Assembly (NCBI GenBank): GCA_000010565.1
Contig: AP009389.1
Coordinates: 682,001 to 746,000 of the forward strand
Direction of reading: 5' to 3'
DNA length: 64,000 nucleotides
Origin: Pelotomaculum thermopropionicum SI
GTDB lineage: Bacteria; Bacillota; Desulfotomaculia; Desulfotomaculales; Pelotomaculaceae
The notes below the pieces were generated by a model. That model ran no database searches and was not told the origin of the DNA. It worked only from the letters and a program-made list of their open reading frames with translations. Both the position numbers and the translations under genes were made by a program. Each line of letters begins with the position of its first letter. The first letter of the stretch is position 1. Shown here in pieces: positions 1 to 8,474 of the stretch.

Positions 1-2
1 CC

Positions 3-821
3 GCTCAAAGAATAGCCAGGGCGGTGGCCGGCAGCGGCATCGCTTTGAGCGAACCGGTGGAAGGCAAAGTCAATCTGGTTTCCACCCGGCGGGGATTGTT
101 GAAGATCAACGCCGGCGCCCTTCATGCAATCAATAACATCGAGCAGGTAATGCTGGCCTCTCTGCATACCAATCAGGTGGTGCAGGCAAATACGGTGGTT
201 GCCGGCACCAGGGTTATTCCCCTGGTAATCGATGAAAAAATAATTAAAGAGGTGGAAGAATTATCTGCCCGCTTTGCTCCCGTGGTGGAGGTCAAACCGC
301 TGGCCAGCCTGCGGGTGGGGATGGTGGTAACGGGCAGCGAGGTTTACAAGGGGCGCATCGAGGACAGGTTCGGCCCGGTGGTAAAGGAAAAAATCGAAAA
401 CCTGGGCAGTTACGTTTTTCGCAAGATTAATGTCACGGACGACGTTAAAATGATTGTTGAGGCCATTCACTCCCTGATAGCGGAGAGGGCAGATCTGGTT
501 GTAATTACAGGCGGTATGTCGGTGGACCCTGATGACCTCACCCCGGCAGGGGTAGTGGCCGCAGGCGGCAGGATCGTATCATACGGCGCTCCCACCCTGC
601 CCGGGGCCATGTTTATGGTGGCATATATGGGGGATATACCGGTGCTGGGCCTGCCCGGCTGCGTGATGTTTGCCAAAAGCACGGTGTTCGATCTGGTTTT
701 GCCCCGCATTATGGCCGGAGAGGTCATCGAGCGCAAGGAAATTGTAGCTTTAGGGCATGGCGGGCTGTGCATGGGGTGCCCGACGTGCCGGTTTCCGGCC
801 TGCTCTTTTGGGAAGGCGTGA
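3..821 (+). CDS. Molybdopterin-binding domain protein, 5' end outside window
   Basis: The reading frame is open from the first bases of the window, so the start lies upstream; an internal GTG at 24 is probably not the true start. The product has a MoaB/MoeA-type molybdopterin-binding fold: a GMVVTGSEVYKGRIEDRFGP stretch, then VVITGGMSVDPDD, then an LPG segment followed by GLPGC. The C-terminus ends with a Cys-rich tail (CMGCPTCRFPACSFGK) seen in stand-alone molybdopterin-binding proteins of anaerobes. It probably takes part in molybdenum cofactor handling or sensing rather than being MoeA itself. The next gene starts 49 bases downstream. Confidence 0.8.
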   Translation, partial: AQRIARAVAGSGIALSEPVEGKVNLVSTRRGLLKINAGALHAINNIEQVMLASLHTNQVVQANTVVAGTRVIPLVIDEKIIKEVEELSARFAPVVEVKPLASLRVGMVVTGSEVYKGRIEDRFGPVVKEKIENLGSYVFRKINVTDDVKMIVEAIHSLIAERADLVVITGGMSVDPDDLTPAGVVAAGGRIVSYGAPTLPGAMFMVAYMGDIPVLGLPGCVMFAKSTVFDLVLPRIMAGEVIERKEIVALGHGGLCMGCPTCRFPACSFGKA

Positions 822-870
822 CTGCCGTGAACGGCGCCCGCGTCCAGTTGCATGCCGGCAGGACATATTT

Positions 871-1482
871 ATGAAACCGAGACGGATTTACCTGGTGCGG
901 CACGGCGAGGTGGCGGGGGGTGGCAGCCGGCGGTTTATCGGCCAGATCGACCTGCCTTTAAGCGAGGCCGGCAGGAAACAGGCCGCCTGCCTGCGGGATG
1001 CCCTGGCCCGGGCGGAACTGAACGGCATTTTCTGCAGCGACCTGGACCGCTCCGTTACAACCGCCCTGATTATTGGTGAAAAACACAACCTTAAACCTGT
1101 GCCGAAAAAAGAGTTGCGGGAAATCAGCCTGGGAGCCTGGGAGGGGCTAACCTTTGAAGAGGTTCGCCGGAAATATCCGGGTGAGTTTGAAAAGCGGGGT
1201 GCCTGTATAGTTCATTACCGGCCGCCCTGGGGAGAAAGCTTTGCCCGGTGCGCGGCCAGGGTTATACCGGCCCTGAAAGAAATAGTGAGCAGTGTTGAAG
1301 GCAACATTCTCATTGTGGGGCACGCAGGAGTCAACAGGATAATCCTGTGCCTGGCCCTTGGCGCACCGTTGGAAAACCTGTTCAGGATCAAACAGGATTA
1401 CGGGTGCCTGAACGTGCTCTTGCTGGATAATTCGGGAATAAAAATAATTATGTTAAACCGTACATTTACTCCGGAAATTTAA
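871..1482 (+). CDS. Histidine phosphatase family protein (CobC/GpmB-like)
   Basis: A protein of 203 residues opening with the phosphohistidine signature IYLVRHGEV about 5 residues from the start, where RHG supplies the catalytic His. A second conserved His sits in ILIVGHAGVNR near residue 150. Length and motif spacing fit the alpha-ribazole phosphatase/phosphoglycerate mutase-like branch. The ATG at 871 was chosen because the RHG motif lies at the usual distance and a GCAGGA Shine-Dalgarno-like stretch precedes it; the frame is open further upstream but that part has no family similarity. Substrate unknown: alpha-ribazole phosphate and sugar phosphates are both possible. Confidence 0.8.
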   Translation: MKPRRIYLVRHGEVAGGGSRRFIGQIDLPLSEAGRKQAACLRDALARAELNGIFCSDLDRSVTTALIIGEKHNLKPVPKKELREISLGAWEGLTFEEVRRKYPGEFEKRGACIVHYRPPWGESFARCAARVIPALKEIVSSVEGNILIVGHAGVNRIILCLALGAPLENLFRIKQDYGCLNVLLLDNSGIKIIMLNRTFTPEI

Positions 1483-1699
1483 CCGCCGGCAGTGACAATT
1501 TTTTAAGCCCGGTTTCAGCCTGCATTTTTAAGGCGCATTCGCAGGACATAAGGCATGTCTATAGAATATACTAGTTAGCTTTCACTTTCTGTTTTTTTGT
1601 TTGAATCAGGCTTTACTGTCAAAACGTTCATCTATACAGAAAAAATCATCGTGGAAGCCGGTTTTCCGGCCTTGCCGTCATCCAGGGGGGGGTAGAGTC

Positions 1700-2509
1700 T
1701 TGCTGTTTATAAAATATATCTTGCCGTATGTTTCGGTTTGTGTTTTTTTGTTGGGAATGGCCTGCAAGCTGCACCGGTGGCTGAAAGCGCCCTCGCTTTT
1801 TCCGGTAACCGTTTTTCCGGCACCCGGCAGTTCTTCCGGCAGGCTGGCCGTTTTTCTCAAAGAAGTGCTGCTGTTTAACAGCCTGTACCTTCACAGCCGC
1901 CTGCTGTGGCTGTTAAGCTGGACGATGCATCTGTCGCTGGGGGTGATTTTTGCGGGCCACCTTGCCGGCATTTATTTTTCGGGCGAACAATTCGTTTTTT
2001 TAGGAATATCGAGGGAAAAGAGCCTGCTTTTATCCAACAGCCTGGGCATGGCCGCCGGGGTGGTGCTGGTTGTATCCCTGCTCGGGCTGGCCCTGCGCAG
2101 GATTTTCGATGCGGAAGCGAAGGCGGCCACCCTCCCGTCCGGTTGTTTTGAACTGGCGCTGCTGACCGGCATTGCCTTGACCGGAATCGGCCTGCGCCTG
2201 ACGATTGATGAAGCGGGCCTGGCCGAAATACGGGCGTACCTGGCCGGCCTTATTCTTTTCCGCCCGGCAGATTTTCCCGTTTTTCCATGGTTTTTCTGGC
2301 ACTTCGTCCTGGCCAACGTATTATTGATGTATATACCCTTTGCCAATTTAAAGCACTGGCTGGGGGTCTGGATTGTCCGCCTCATGCTTATTGAACCACC
2401 CCCGGTTTACCCGACTGCAGCAGGCAAGCCGCTCAGGTCTCCCTTTGCCGCTCCACTTAAAGGCGATTTCCAACGGAACCGGCTTGCCGCCGGCAATAAG
2501 GTGAGGTGA
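1700..2509 (+). CDS. Cytochrome b-type membrane subunit, NarI/DsrM-like
   Basis: About 269 residues with several strongly hydrophobic segments (near residues 3-20, 70-90, 115-135, 150-170 and 190-235) and membrane-embedded His residues, as in the gamma subunit of respiratory nitrate reductase and the related DsrM/HmeC/HdrE subunits. The TTG at 1700 is preferred since a G-rich ribosome site (1684-1692) precedes it and the membrane anchor starts right there; the open frame reaches back to 1601 but the extra residues are basic and non-conserved. It ends four bases before the Fe-S subunit gene, so the two form an operon and most likely a menaquinone-linked membrane redox complex. Confidence 0.75.
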   Translation: MLFIKYILPYVSVCVFLLGMACKLHRWLKAPSLFPVTVFPAPGSSSGRLAVFLKEVLLFNSLYLHSRLLWLLSWTMHLSLGVIFAGHLAGIYFSGEQFVFLGISREKSLLLSNSLGMAAGVVLVVSLLGLALRRIFDAEAKAATLPSGCFELALLTGIALTGIGLRLTIDEAGLAEIRAYLAGLILFRPADFPVFPWFFWHFVLANVLLMYIPFANLKHWLGVWIVRLMLIEPPPVYPTAAGKPLRSPFAAPLKGDFQRNRLAAGNKVR

Positions 2510-2513
2510 AATC

Positions 2514-3845
2514 TTGCGCATCCCGCTTCATATGGCAAAAGAAAAAGAGCTAAAAGATGCCGGCATGGTGATGGTGCCGCCGGAATCCCTGCCCCGGCAG
2601 TTGCTCGCCGAAGTGGGCAATATGGTGAGGTCTTCCCGGACGGTGCGGGTTATGCTGGAAACCTGCACCAGGTGCGGGGCGTGCGCAGCGGCCTGCCACA
2701 GCTATCTCGGCACCGGTGATTCCTGCAATATTCCGGCTTTGCGCGCCGATTTGCTGCGCAACTTTTACCACAGGCACTTTACTCTTACGGGCAGGCTGGC
2801 CTCCTGGCTGACGGGCAGGCGCACGGACGTAAATGAAGAAATTGAACGGTGGATAGACTATTCGTATCAATGCAATCTGTGCAGGCGATGTGCCTATTAC
2901 TGCCCTTTTGGCGTCGATACGGCGGAAATCGTCATGGCGATGAGGTATATCCTGGCCAGGGTTGGTTTTGTACCGCGCTTTTACGCCGTAATTGTCGCCA
3001 ATTTGCTTAAGGCCGGCAACAACTCGGGCATGTTAAAGCCGGCGGTCCTTGATTGCTGCCAGTTTTTAGAGGAAGAGCTGAAAGAAGAAACGGGGCTGGA
3101 TATTAAAATTCCGGTGGACAAACCGCAGGCGGACATCCTTTATGTTCCATCTTCAACGGAATTTACCCATAATGTCGATACCCTGCTCGGGGTAGCCAAG
3201 GTGTTTCACGCGCTGGGCCTGAACTGGACGATCTCCTCTGCCATGACCGAAGCGGCAAACTACGGCATGTTTATCGATCTGGACGTGTTGAAGCTCCATA
3301 ACAGGCGCATAGTAGATGCGGCCAGGGAAGCCGGCGCGGCGCTGGTGGTGATGGGTGAGTGCGGCCATGCCTGGCGGGTGGCCAGAATGTTCAGCGAAGG
3401 GGCCAACGGTAATATTCCGTTTAAAATCATGCATGTTCTGGAGCTTGCAGCACAGAACCTGGACAAGCTGACCCTGGAGAAAGCTAAGATGAGGGTGACG
3501 CTTCACGACCCGTGCAACTACGCCCGGGCCGGCGGCATTGCCGATGCACCGCGGCAGATCCTGCAGGCCTGCGTAACTGATTTTGTGGAAATGACGCCGA
3601 ACCGCGAGATGAATTACTGCTGCGGCGGCGGTTCCGGCATGTTGATGGACGAAATGATGGAGGTGCGGATGAAGCTGGCAAAGATGAAGGCAGAGCAGTT
3701 GCGGGCGCTGGGCAGGCTGGACGCCCTGGCCGCTCCCTGCGCAACCTGCAAGGCGCAGCTTCCCCACGTGGTCAGGCATTATAAGCTGGATATTGCCAGG
3801 GTTACGGGGGTAATGGAAATACTGGGCCAGTGCTTAAAACTGTAA
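2514..3845 (+). CDS. Fe-S oxidoreductase with CCG domains, HdrD/DsrK-like
   Basis: About 443 residues. Two [4Fe-4S] ferredoxin motifs lie in the first third (CTRCGACAAACHS and CNLCRRCAYYCPFG). Two cysteine-rich CCG domains follow, the second holding HDPCNYAR, NYCCGGGSG and CATCKAQLPH. This is the layout of the catalytic subunit of heterodisulfide reductase HdrD and of DsrK/HmcF. With the preceding membrane subunit it should form a cytoplasm-facing complex that exchanges electrons between quinone and a thiol/disulfide or Fe-S carrier. The TTG start at 2514 follows AGGTGA closely; ATG 2532 is an alternative. The physiological substrate cannot be read from sequence. Confidence 0.8.
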   Translation: MRIPLHMAKEKELKDAGMVMVPPESLPRQLLAEVGNMVRSSRTVRVMLETCTRCGACAAACHSYLGTGDSCNIPALRADLLRNFYHRHFTLTGRLASWLTGRRTDVNEEIERWIDYSYQCNLCRRCAYYCPFGVDTAEIVMAMRYILARVGFVPRFYAVIVANLLKAGNNSGMLKPAVLDCCQFLEEELKEETGLDIKIPVDKPQADILYVPSSTEFTHNVDTLLGVAKVFHALGLNWTISSAMTEAANYGMFIDLDVLKLHNRRIVDAAREAGAALVVMGECGHAWRVARMFSEGANGNIPFKIMHVLELAAQNLDKLTLEKAKMRVTLHDPCNYARAGGIADAPRQILQACVTDFVEMTPNREMNYCCGGGSGMLMDEMMEVRMKLAKMKAEQLRALGRLDALAAPCATCKAQLPHVVRHYKLDIARVTGVMEILGQCLKL

Positions 3846-3880
3846 TTTATATAAAATTTTGCCAGTATTTTCTTTTATTT

Positions 3881-3911
3881 GGCCGTTTGAAAAAAGGTCA
3901 GGCAAACGGCC
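3881..3911. other. Hairpin between convergent genes
   Basis: A perfect 9-bp inverted repeat (GGCCGTTTG / CAAACGGCC) with a 13-base loop lies between the convergent HdrD-like gene and the ATPase gene. It lacks a T-tract on either strand, so it is at best a rho-independent terminator of poor form or a protein/RNA structure; it may serve both genes. Confidence 0.45.
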
Positions 3912-3943
3912 GTTAGGCACGGGCGTTTGCCTGCACTGAAATA

Positions 3944-4770
3944 CTATGTTTCATCCGCCAACTGGAGTATGCGCTGCAGCGTTTTCTCCCGCCGGGCGTT
4001 GATGGCTTCAAAGTCCATGTAAGGGATGTAATACTTCTCCATTTCGTCGTGCATTTTCTTGGCCCGGCTGATGAACGACACGGCCTGTTCCATGCACTGC
4101 CGGTAAAGGCCGCGCGCCGCACCCTTTTCGGCCAGGAAAGTTTCGTTGTCAAACCGCCTGACGCAGGTCATGGTGTCGATTACGGTGTCGCCTTCCTTGG
4201 GACGGTAGAAGTGCGGCTCCACGTTGTTTATAATGGCCAGGCCGAGTTCGTGGATGATCAGGTGATCAACTGCATATGGATTGAGGGCGCAGTGAAATGC
4301 CGTGACGTTATAGCCGCGGGCCAGGGAGGCCTCCATCAGGCGGCGGACCAGGGTGGTTTTGCCGGTGCCGTCGTCGCCGCTGATAATGTAGCGTTTGTCC
4401 AGGTGGCCGACCACGGTTTCCAGGTGGCTGACCGGGCCGTCCGGGGTGATGGCGGTGGCAAAAAGGCGGCGGACTTTCGGGTTTTCGGCAGCCCGGGGCT
4501 TACCGTTAAAAATCTCGTGGATAAGCTCCAGGACCAGCCTGTCGAACGCTCCGGCGTTGAAAGCGCCGCTTTCGGTATAATATGACTCAACCTCGTCTAG
4601 AAAGAGTTTGGCGCCGGCCAGGTAGGCGTAGGCGCGCTTGAAAAGCCGTCCTATTTCTTTATTGATGGCGAGGATTTCTTTTTTATTGCCGCGCAGGCCC
4701 CGTTCGTTCCAGTGGTCGCCCAGGTGGATGATCTCGTCAACCGCCCCCGGGTTTTTAGGGTCCACTACAT
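3944..4770 (-). pseudogene. C-terminal part of two-P-loop ATPase gene, split by the island
   Basis: This is about 275 residues of a protein whose first 94 residues are encoded at 48047-48326, more than 43 kb away. Joining the pieces at the crossover gives an uninterrupted product of about 369 residues with DGTAPH followed by VVDPKNPG, which reads like one continuous conserved block. The fragment contains the second P-loop (SGDDGTGKTT, near residue 130 of the fragment). Proteins of this architecture (PRK06851-like, an uncharacterised ATPase with two nucleotide-binding halves) occur in clostridial genomes; the role is unknown. The fragment has no own promoter or ribosome site visible; its first in-frame start (GTG 4765) probably reflects the break. 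Confidence 0.85.
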
Positions 4771-4796
4771 GCAGTGTCGTGTCTACCGAAGAAACT
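4750..4796. other. attL: left integration junction of the island
   Basis: Target-gene sequence ends and island sequence begins at the TG (CA on the minus strand) at 4770-4771. The island half carries GTGTCTACCGAAGAAAC at 4779-4795. The matching arm at the right junction (48022-48038) is the inverted sequence with one change (GTTTCTTTGGTAGACAC). Each arm is separated from its central dinucleotide by exactly 7 bases, so joining the ends recreates a dyad-symmetric attP of about 50 bp, as large serine integrases use. Boundaries are inferred from the split gene and the symmetry, not from an empty-site sequence. Confidence 0.8.
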
Positions 4797-6356
4797 GCTT
4801 TCTACGGCGAAGGCTTCTATGTTTTCCGGCACAGCGTCGGGGATCCTGGCTCTAATATCGGCGCGCCTTCCGAAGACGGCGATCTCTGCAATCAAAAGGT
4901 TAATCAGGCACTTTTTTTCTTCGGAAGAAAGACTGTCCAGCGCATTTCCCATCCCGGCCGCCAGCTCTTCCAGACGCTTCAGCTCCCGGGCCGCCAGGTC
5001 GCAGCGGGAAAGTTCACCTAAGATCTGTTCCCGGCGGCGTGAAAGGTAATCCCGCCTCCCCTTTATCTCTCCGAGCCGCTCTTCCATTTCGGCTTCCGGT
5101 ATAAACCCTTTTTGGAACATGGTCGCTACCCTGGAACGCTCTTCGTAGGCCCGGACCAGTTCTTTTTCAACGGCATCAAGCTCGGTTTCCAAAGCTTGAG
5201 CGGTTTCATCGGGAAAGGCGGCCTGTAGTTCTGTGCGAAGCTTCTCCGGGTTTGTCAGCCAGGCTGAGACCTTCTGCCAGATGACCTCTTCTATTTCCGC
5301 CGCGTTAAGGTATGAAGACTGGCAGTGCTGTCGGCCCGGCAGGCCGGGCGACTTGGCAGTGCAGACGTAATAAGCCCTCTTCTTTCCCTTTGACGTAACA
5401 AGATTCCCGTGCATGGTCGCACCGCATTTTCCACACCGCATAAGGCCTGAAAGAAGATAAGGGTAAGTGCTGAAGCTGCGCCAGCGCCTTCGGGAGTTCT
5501 CAAAACGCTTTTGGGCTGCCTCCCAGGTTTGTTTATCGACAATGGCGGGAACAGAAATAGGGACCCACTCCTCGCGCGGTCTTTCTTTTCTGCTTACCCT
5601 TTCTTCAGGCGGCTTATATTTATTGAACTTGACGTCCTTGGTGTCATAGCGGCTGATATACAGAGTACCGGCGTAGGCGCTGTTGGCCAGAATCCGCTTT
5701 ACGGTCTGCTTGCTCCAGCGCTTTCCCCTGGGGCTCGGGATCCCCATAGCGTTTAGGCGATTGGCTATTTTGTACGGGCTGGCGTCTTCCCCGGAAGCGA
5801 ACCATTGATACATAAGCCTGATGATTTTAGCCTCTTCTTCGATAATACGGAGGGTATCTGTTTCTTTATCAAATTCATAGCCGTAAAGTCCAGGACTGTG
5901 AGTAAGTTTCCCCGCTTTTGCCTTGGCTCTTTTGCCAATTAAGGAGCGGAGCCTGGTCCTGGCGCGTTCGTATTCGTCAACGGCGCTAAGTACGGTTAAA
6001 TGGAAACGGTCTTCGGGGGTGTCGGTAAACCTGGAGTTGACAAAAATCAACTCCGTTCCCGCTTTTTTGATCTCGTCGATCAGGAGAAGCTGGTGTGCCA
6101 CGCTGCGTGACAAACGGCTGGTATCTAAACAAATAAACCAGCGGATGCCGCCGGCCTTCAGTTTTTCCAGCGCCGCCACCAGGGCGGGGCGCTCTAAGAT
6201 TGAGCCTGAGACCCCTTCGTCTACAAATTCTATTATTTCAGTTGCGCCTGATTCCTGGGCCCTGGCCCTGCATTCCTCCCGCTGCGCCGCAATGGAATAG
6301 CCGCGCTCGGCCTGTTCCTCAGTGGACACTCGTAAATATATCAGTGCAGCGCTCAC
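4755..6356 (-). CDS. Large serine recombinase (integrase of the island)
   Basis: 533 residues. The N-terminal resolvase domain opens with ALIYLRVSTEEQ, Ser11 being the presumed nucleophile; a recombinase domain, a zinc beta-ribbon (CGKCGATMHG ... YYVCTA ... HCQSS) and a coiled-coil segment near residues 390-460 follow. It presumably integrates and excises the 43-kb island. The GTG start overlaps the stop of a small upstream gene (GTGA). The gene crosses attL: its last five codons and its stop lie in the target gene, so its C-terminus is completed by chromosomal DNA. In the circular form the frame would instead read through the other attP arm for about 32 codons. Confidence 0.92.
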   Translation of the reverse strand: MSAALIYLRVSTEEQAERGYSIAAQREECRARAQESGATEIIEFVDEGVSGSILERPALVAALEKLKAGGIRWFICLDTSRLSRSVAHQLLLIDEIKKAGTELIFVNSRFTDTPEDRFHLTVLSAVDEYERARTRLRSLIGKRAKAKAGKLTHSPGLYGYEFDKETDTLRIIEEEAKIIRLMYQWFASGEDASPYKIANRLNAMGIPSPRGKRWSKQTVKRILANSAYAGTLYISRYDTKDVKFNKYKPPEERVSRKERPREEWVPISVPAIVDKQTWEAAQKRFENSRRRWRSFSTYPYLLSGLMRCGKCGATMHGNLVTSKGKKRAYYVCTAKSPGLPGRQHCQSSYLNAAEIEEVIWQKVSAWLTNPEKLRTELQAAFPDETAQALETELDAVEKELVRAYEERSRVATMFQKGFIPEAEMEERLGEIKGRRDYLSRRREQILGELSRCDLAARELKRLEELAAGMGNALDSLSSEEKKCLINLLIAEIAVFGRRADIRARIPDAVPENIEAFAVESSFFGRHDTACSGP

Positions 6357-6526
6357 CTTCCCCGTCCCTCCTTCAGCTTGACTTTACTTTGACGTGCTTG
6401 CAAGAATTTCCTGCTCTGTTCAGGAAGGCGGGACAGAAGGTAACGAATCGCTTCCCGGTAGGCTTGTTCACGTTCATCCTGGGAGCCGGTGCGGGTTATG
6501 ATCACCTCAAATTCCCGCTTTGCCAT
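6353..6526 (-). CDS. Small basic protein preceding the recombinase
   Basis: 57 residues, starting MAKREFEV at 6526 behind a strong AGGTGGGGGG site, ending in a GTGA overlap with the recombinase. It is rich in Arg, Lys and Glu with a predicted helical middle (YREAIRYLLSRL). No family recognised. Its tight translational coupling to the integrase suggests an accessory role such as a recombination directionality factor or integrase regulator; this is inference from position only. Confidence 0.6.
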   Translation of the reverse strand: MAKREFEVIITRTGSQDEREQAYREAIRYLLSRLPEQSRKFLQARQSKVKLKEGRGR

Positions 6527-6652
6527 GGCCCCCCACCTCTGCACTTTTTTCATTAATTCAGTTTATGCTGGGGGTCTCCATGGACGACCCGGGAGAAATA
6601 ATTACCATTTCCAGGCCTTGGGCCGTTGAGACGGCAAGGCGGAGACAACAAA

Positions 6653-6681
6653 AACCCCTTCACCTTGCTGGTGAAGGGGTT
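6653..6681 (-). terminator. Intrinsic terminator of the DUF3368 toxin-antitoxin operon
   Basis: A 12-bp perfect stem (AACCCCTTCACC / GGTGAAGGGGTT) with a 5-base loop. On the minus strand it is followed by TTTTTGTTG, directly downstream of the toxin stop at 6704. Confidence 0.85.
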
Positions 6682-6703
6682 GGTATAAGTTTTCGCCGTC
6701 AGT

Positions 6704-7186
6704 TTATTTCCCAATTTCTTCCTTAATTTTTATTCTTACCCTTTCGCTAAAGCGGAACCCATTCTGTTCCAGGCTATCGAGGATTGGGTCAATAGCAGGC
6801 AATAACCCCTTTTTTACACCAAGCGCCACAACGCCTAAGGTACCCATAATCCTTAAGCCCGAGTTTCTGGCGATACGCCGGGCTTTTTTCTCATCAACTA
6901 AAAGATAATCCGCCTCAACTTCCCTGGCTAAAACGATGGCTTCAGCTTCTCCCTGATCAAGGTCGGTTCTAAGTAAGGAAACCGCCAGAACGTTTTGTAC
7001 CTGGAGGGTCTCAATCCAGGTAGCTTCTCTGACTTCTTTCACACCGGGAAGTTCAGTTCCCTGTGGTATCACTTCATTGTATACACCTTGAGGAATAATA
7101 ATTCGTCGAAATACGGCATGCAGGAGGTTTACTTGCCTAATCCGGGCTAAAGCAATAAGTGGTGTCGAGTTAGAGACCACTTTCAT
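6704..7186 (-). CDS. PIN-like DUF3368 family toxin
   Basis: 160 residues with the DUF3368 pattern: an N-terminal VVSNSTPLIALARI segment (first acidic position replaced by Asn, usual for this family), an acidic middle TDLDQGEAEAIVLA and a C-terminal YLLVDEKKARRIA with IMGTLGVV. This is a PIN-fold nuclease relative, normally the toxin of a two-gene module. It overlaps the antitoxin gene by 17 bases. Expected activity is RNA cleavage, inferred from the family. Confidence 0.8.
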   Translation of the reverse strand: MKVVSNSTPLIALARIRQVNLLHAVFRRIIIPQGVYNEVIPQGTELPGVKEVREATWIETLQVQNVLAVSLLRTDLDQGEAEAIVLAREVEADYLLVDEKKARRIARNSGLRIMGTLGVVALGVKKGLLPAIDPILDSLEQNGFRFSERVRIKIKEEIGK

Positions 7187-7460
7187 TTTGTAAAAACTCC
7201 TTAACAGTCGCCAAGTCTTCCTCTAGCTCGTCGAGATCATAATTGAGAGGAATGTTATGTGCGCCCAGGAAATCGAGGAATTCCCGTTTAGAAACGTTGG
7301 CCAGTTCCGCCGCCTTGCCCAGGGATAAACTCCCATCTGCGTAAAAGGTTGCCGCCAGCCTCTTCAAGGCCTCCATTTTTACCCATTGATCCGATGCCCG
7401 GCCTTTGATGAACAGCTCTTTTGGCAACTCAAGATCGATCCTTATAGTATGGTCCGGCAT
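7170..7460 (-). CDS. UPF0175 family antitoxin
   Basis: About 96 residues. An N-terminal beta strand (TIRIDLELPKEL) is followed by an HTH-like segment (LSLGKAAELANVSKREFLDFLGAHNIPL is the region; its core is GKAAELANVSKREF) and an acidic tail, the classic UPF0175 layout. The ATG at 7460 is preferred to the longer open frame that starts at 7583 because family similarity begins there and the upstream part is AT-rich leader. It is translationally coupled with the DUF3368 toxin and probably autoregulates the operon. Confidence 0.8.
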   Translation of the reverse strand: MPDHTIRIDLELPKELFIKGRASDQWVKMEALKRLAATFYADGSLSLGKAAELANVSKREFLDFLGAHNIPLNYDLDELEEDLATVKEFLQNESGL

Positions 7461-7784
7461 TCTATCGCCTCCCGGTAATACCAACTTTAGTAAAATCATA
7501 CCATAAGAGATACATGTCCTCAACTTTATATTTATTATAATCCATCTGTATATTTTATTATAATCCATCTGTGATATTGTCAAATTGGAATAATCTGTAA
7601 TAGATTGTAAGGCTTGCTTATGGCGGGCAGCAAGTTAATAGAGGGAAAGGAAAGGCAAAATCAAAATACAGTATAATTATAATGGTGATTGCGGCAGCCA
7701 TAAACATCAGCCGGGCAGAAAGACTGCTTAAGCCAAAAACAGCTGTCCGGGTAATAGTGACAAATGAAGGGGATGAAATGACTT

Positions 7785-8474
7785 ATGTTTAAAAAACCGG
7801 CCGTTCCTCTCCAGCGCCGGGAGATGGAAGCTGCCCTGCAGTTGTACCAGAAATGCAAGGGGTGGCAGGCCACGGATGAGGCGCTGGATTCCCTTGCCCG
7901 GTCTTTTCCGGACTTCGATTTTAAATCGACCCTGCTCAAAGCGGCAGCCGTCAACGCCCTCTACGGAACCCAGGTTTACGCCGTAGCAGAGGTGGCCGAA
8001 CACTTATGCAGCGTCTTGGGAAATACCACGGTACCGGCTGCTCCCGCCCTCGTAGAGGAGCTGGCAAAGGTGAAATTTGTCAGGGGGTCAAAGCACATAA
8101 CATGGGCGTTCCGGAGTTTTGCGTCCAAATTCGCCCACTTTTTTATTGATCCGGATCAATTCCCGATTTACGACTCGTATGCGGTTAAGATGCTCACATA
8201 CCATTTGAATGGGAAGGGCAGGGAAGGGCTCTCTTATGAGCAGTTTGCAGCGGGCTTTTCAGCGTTGAAGGATGCTCTGGATTTTCCCGTGACCACCCGG
8301 GAACTCGACCGGTACCTGTGGTTGGCAGGCCAATTGAGGGCATGGAAGGGCTTATTGCCCTGGAGAAGACCTTATACTGGAATTAATTCCGAATTGCAGC
8401 GTCTTTTCGAATCCCCCGCGGGGGAAGTCCAGGAGCTTACGAGAGCTGTTCTTGGAAAGGGTGAAAATCCGTGA
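7785..8474 (+). CDS. Uncharacterised protein, first gene of a pair with DUF4365
   Basis: 229 residues, soluble, no recognised domain. The middle (ALYGTQVYAVAEVAEHL and later KHITWAFRSFASKFAHFF) together with PIYDSYAVKML resembles helical DNA-glycosylase-like or helix-hairpin-helix folds, but I cannot assign a family. The stop overlaps the next start (GTGA), so the two proteins are co-translated. A 96 percent identical 215-bp piece of this gene (8158-8372) recurs at 47391-47600 near the right island end. Placement in a defence island next to a nuclease-like partner suggests a defence pair. Confidence 0.6.
   Translation: MFKKPAVPLQRREMEAALQLYQKCKGWQATDEALDSLARSFPDFDFKSTLLKAAAVNALYGTQVYAVAEVAEHLCSVLGNTTVPAAPALVEELAKVKFVRGSKHITWAFRSFASKFAHFFIDPDQFPIYDSYAVKMLTYHLNGKGREGLSYEQFAAGFSALKDALDFPVTTRELDRYLWLAGQLRAWKGLLPWRRPYTGINSELQRLFESPAGEVQELTRAVLGKGENP

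Noticed and set aside
3881-3911. Hairpin as a strong terminator
   Set aside because: Good stem but no T-tract on either strand, so it is kept only as a hairpin.
4049-4585. Plus-strand open frame of 178 codons across the ATPase fragment
   Set aside because: Antisense to the P-loop region with clear family similarity; no ribosome site.
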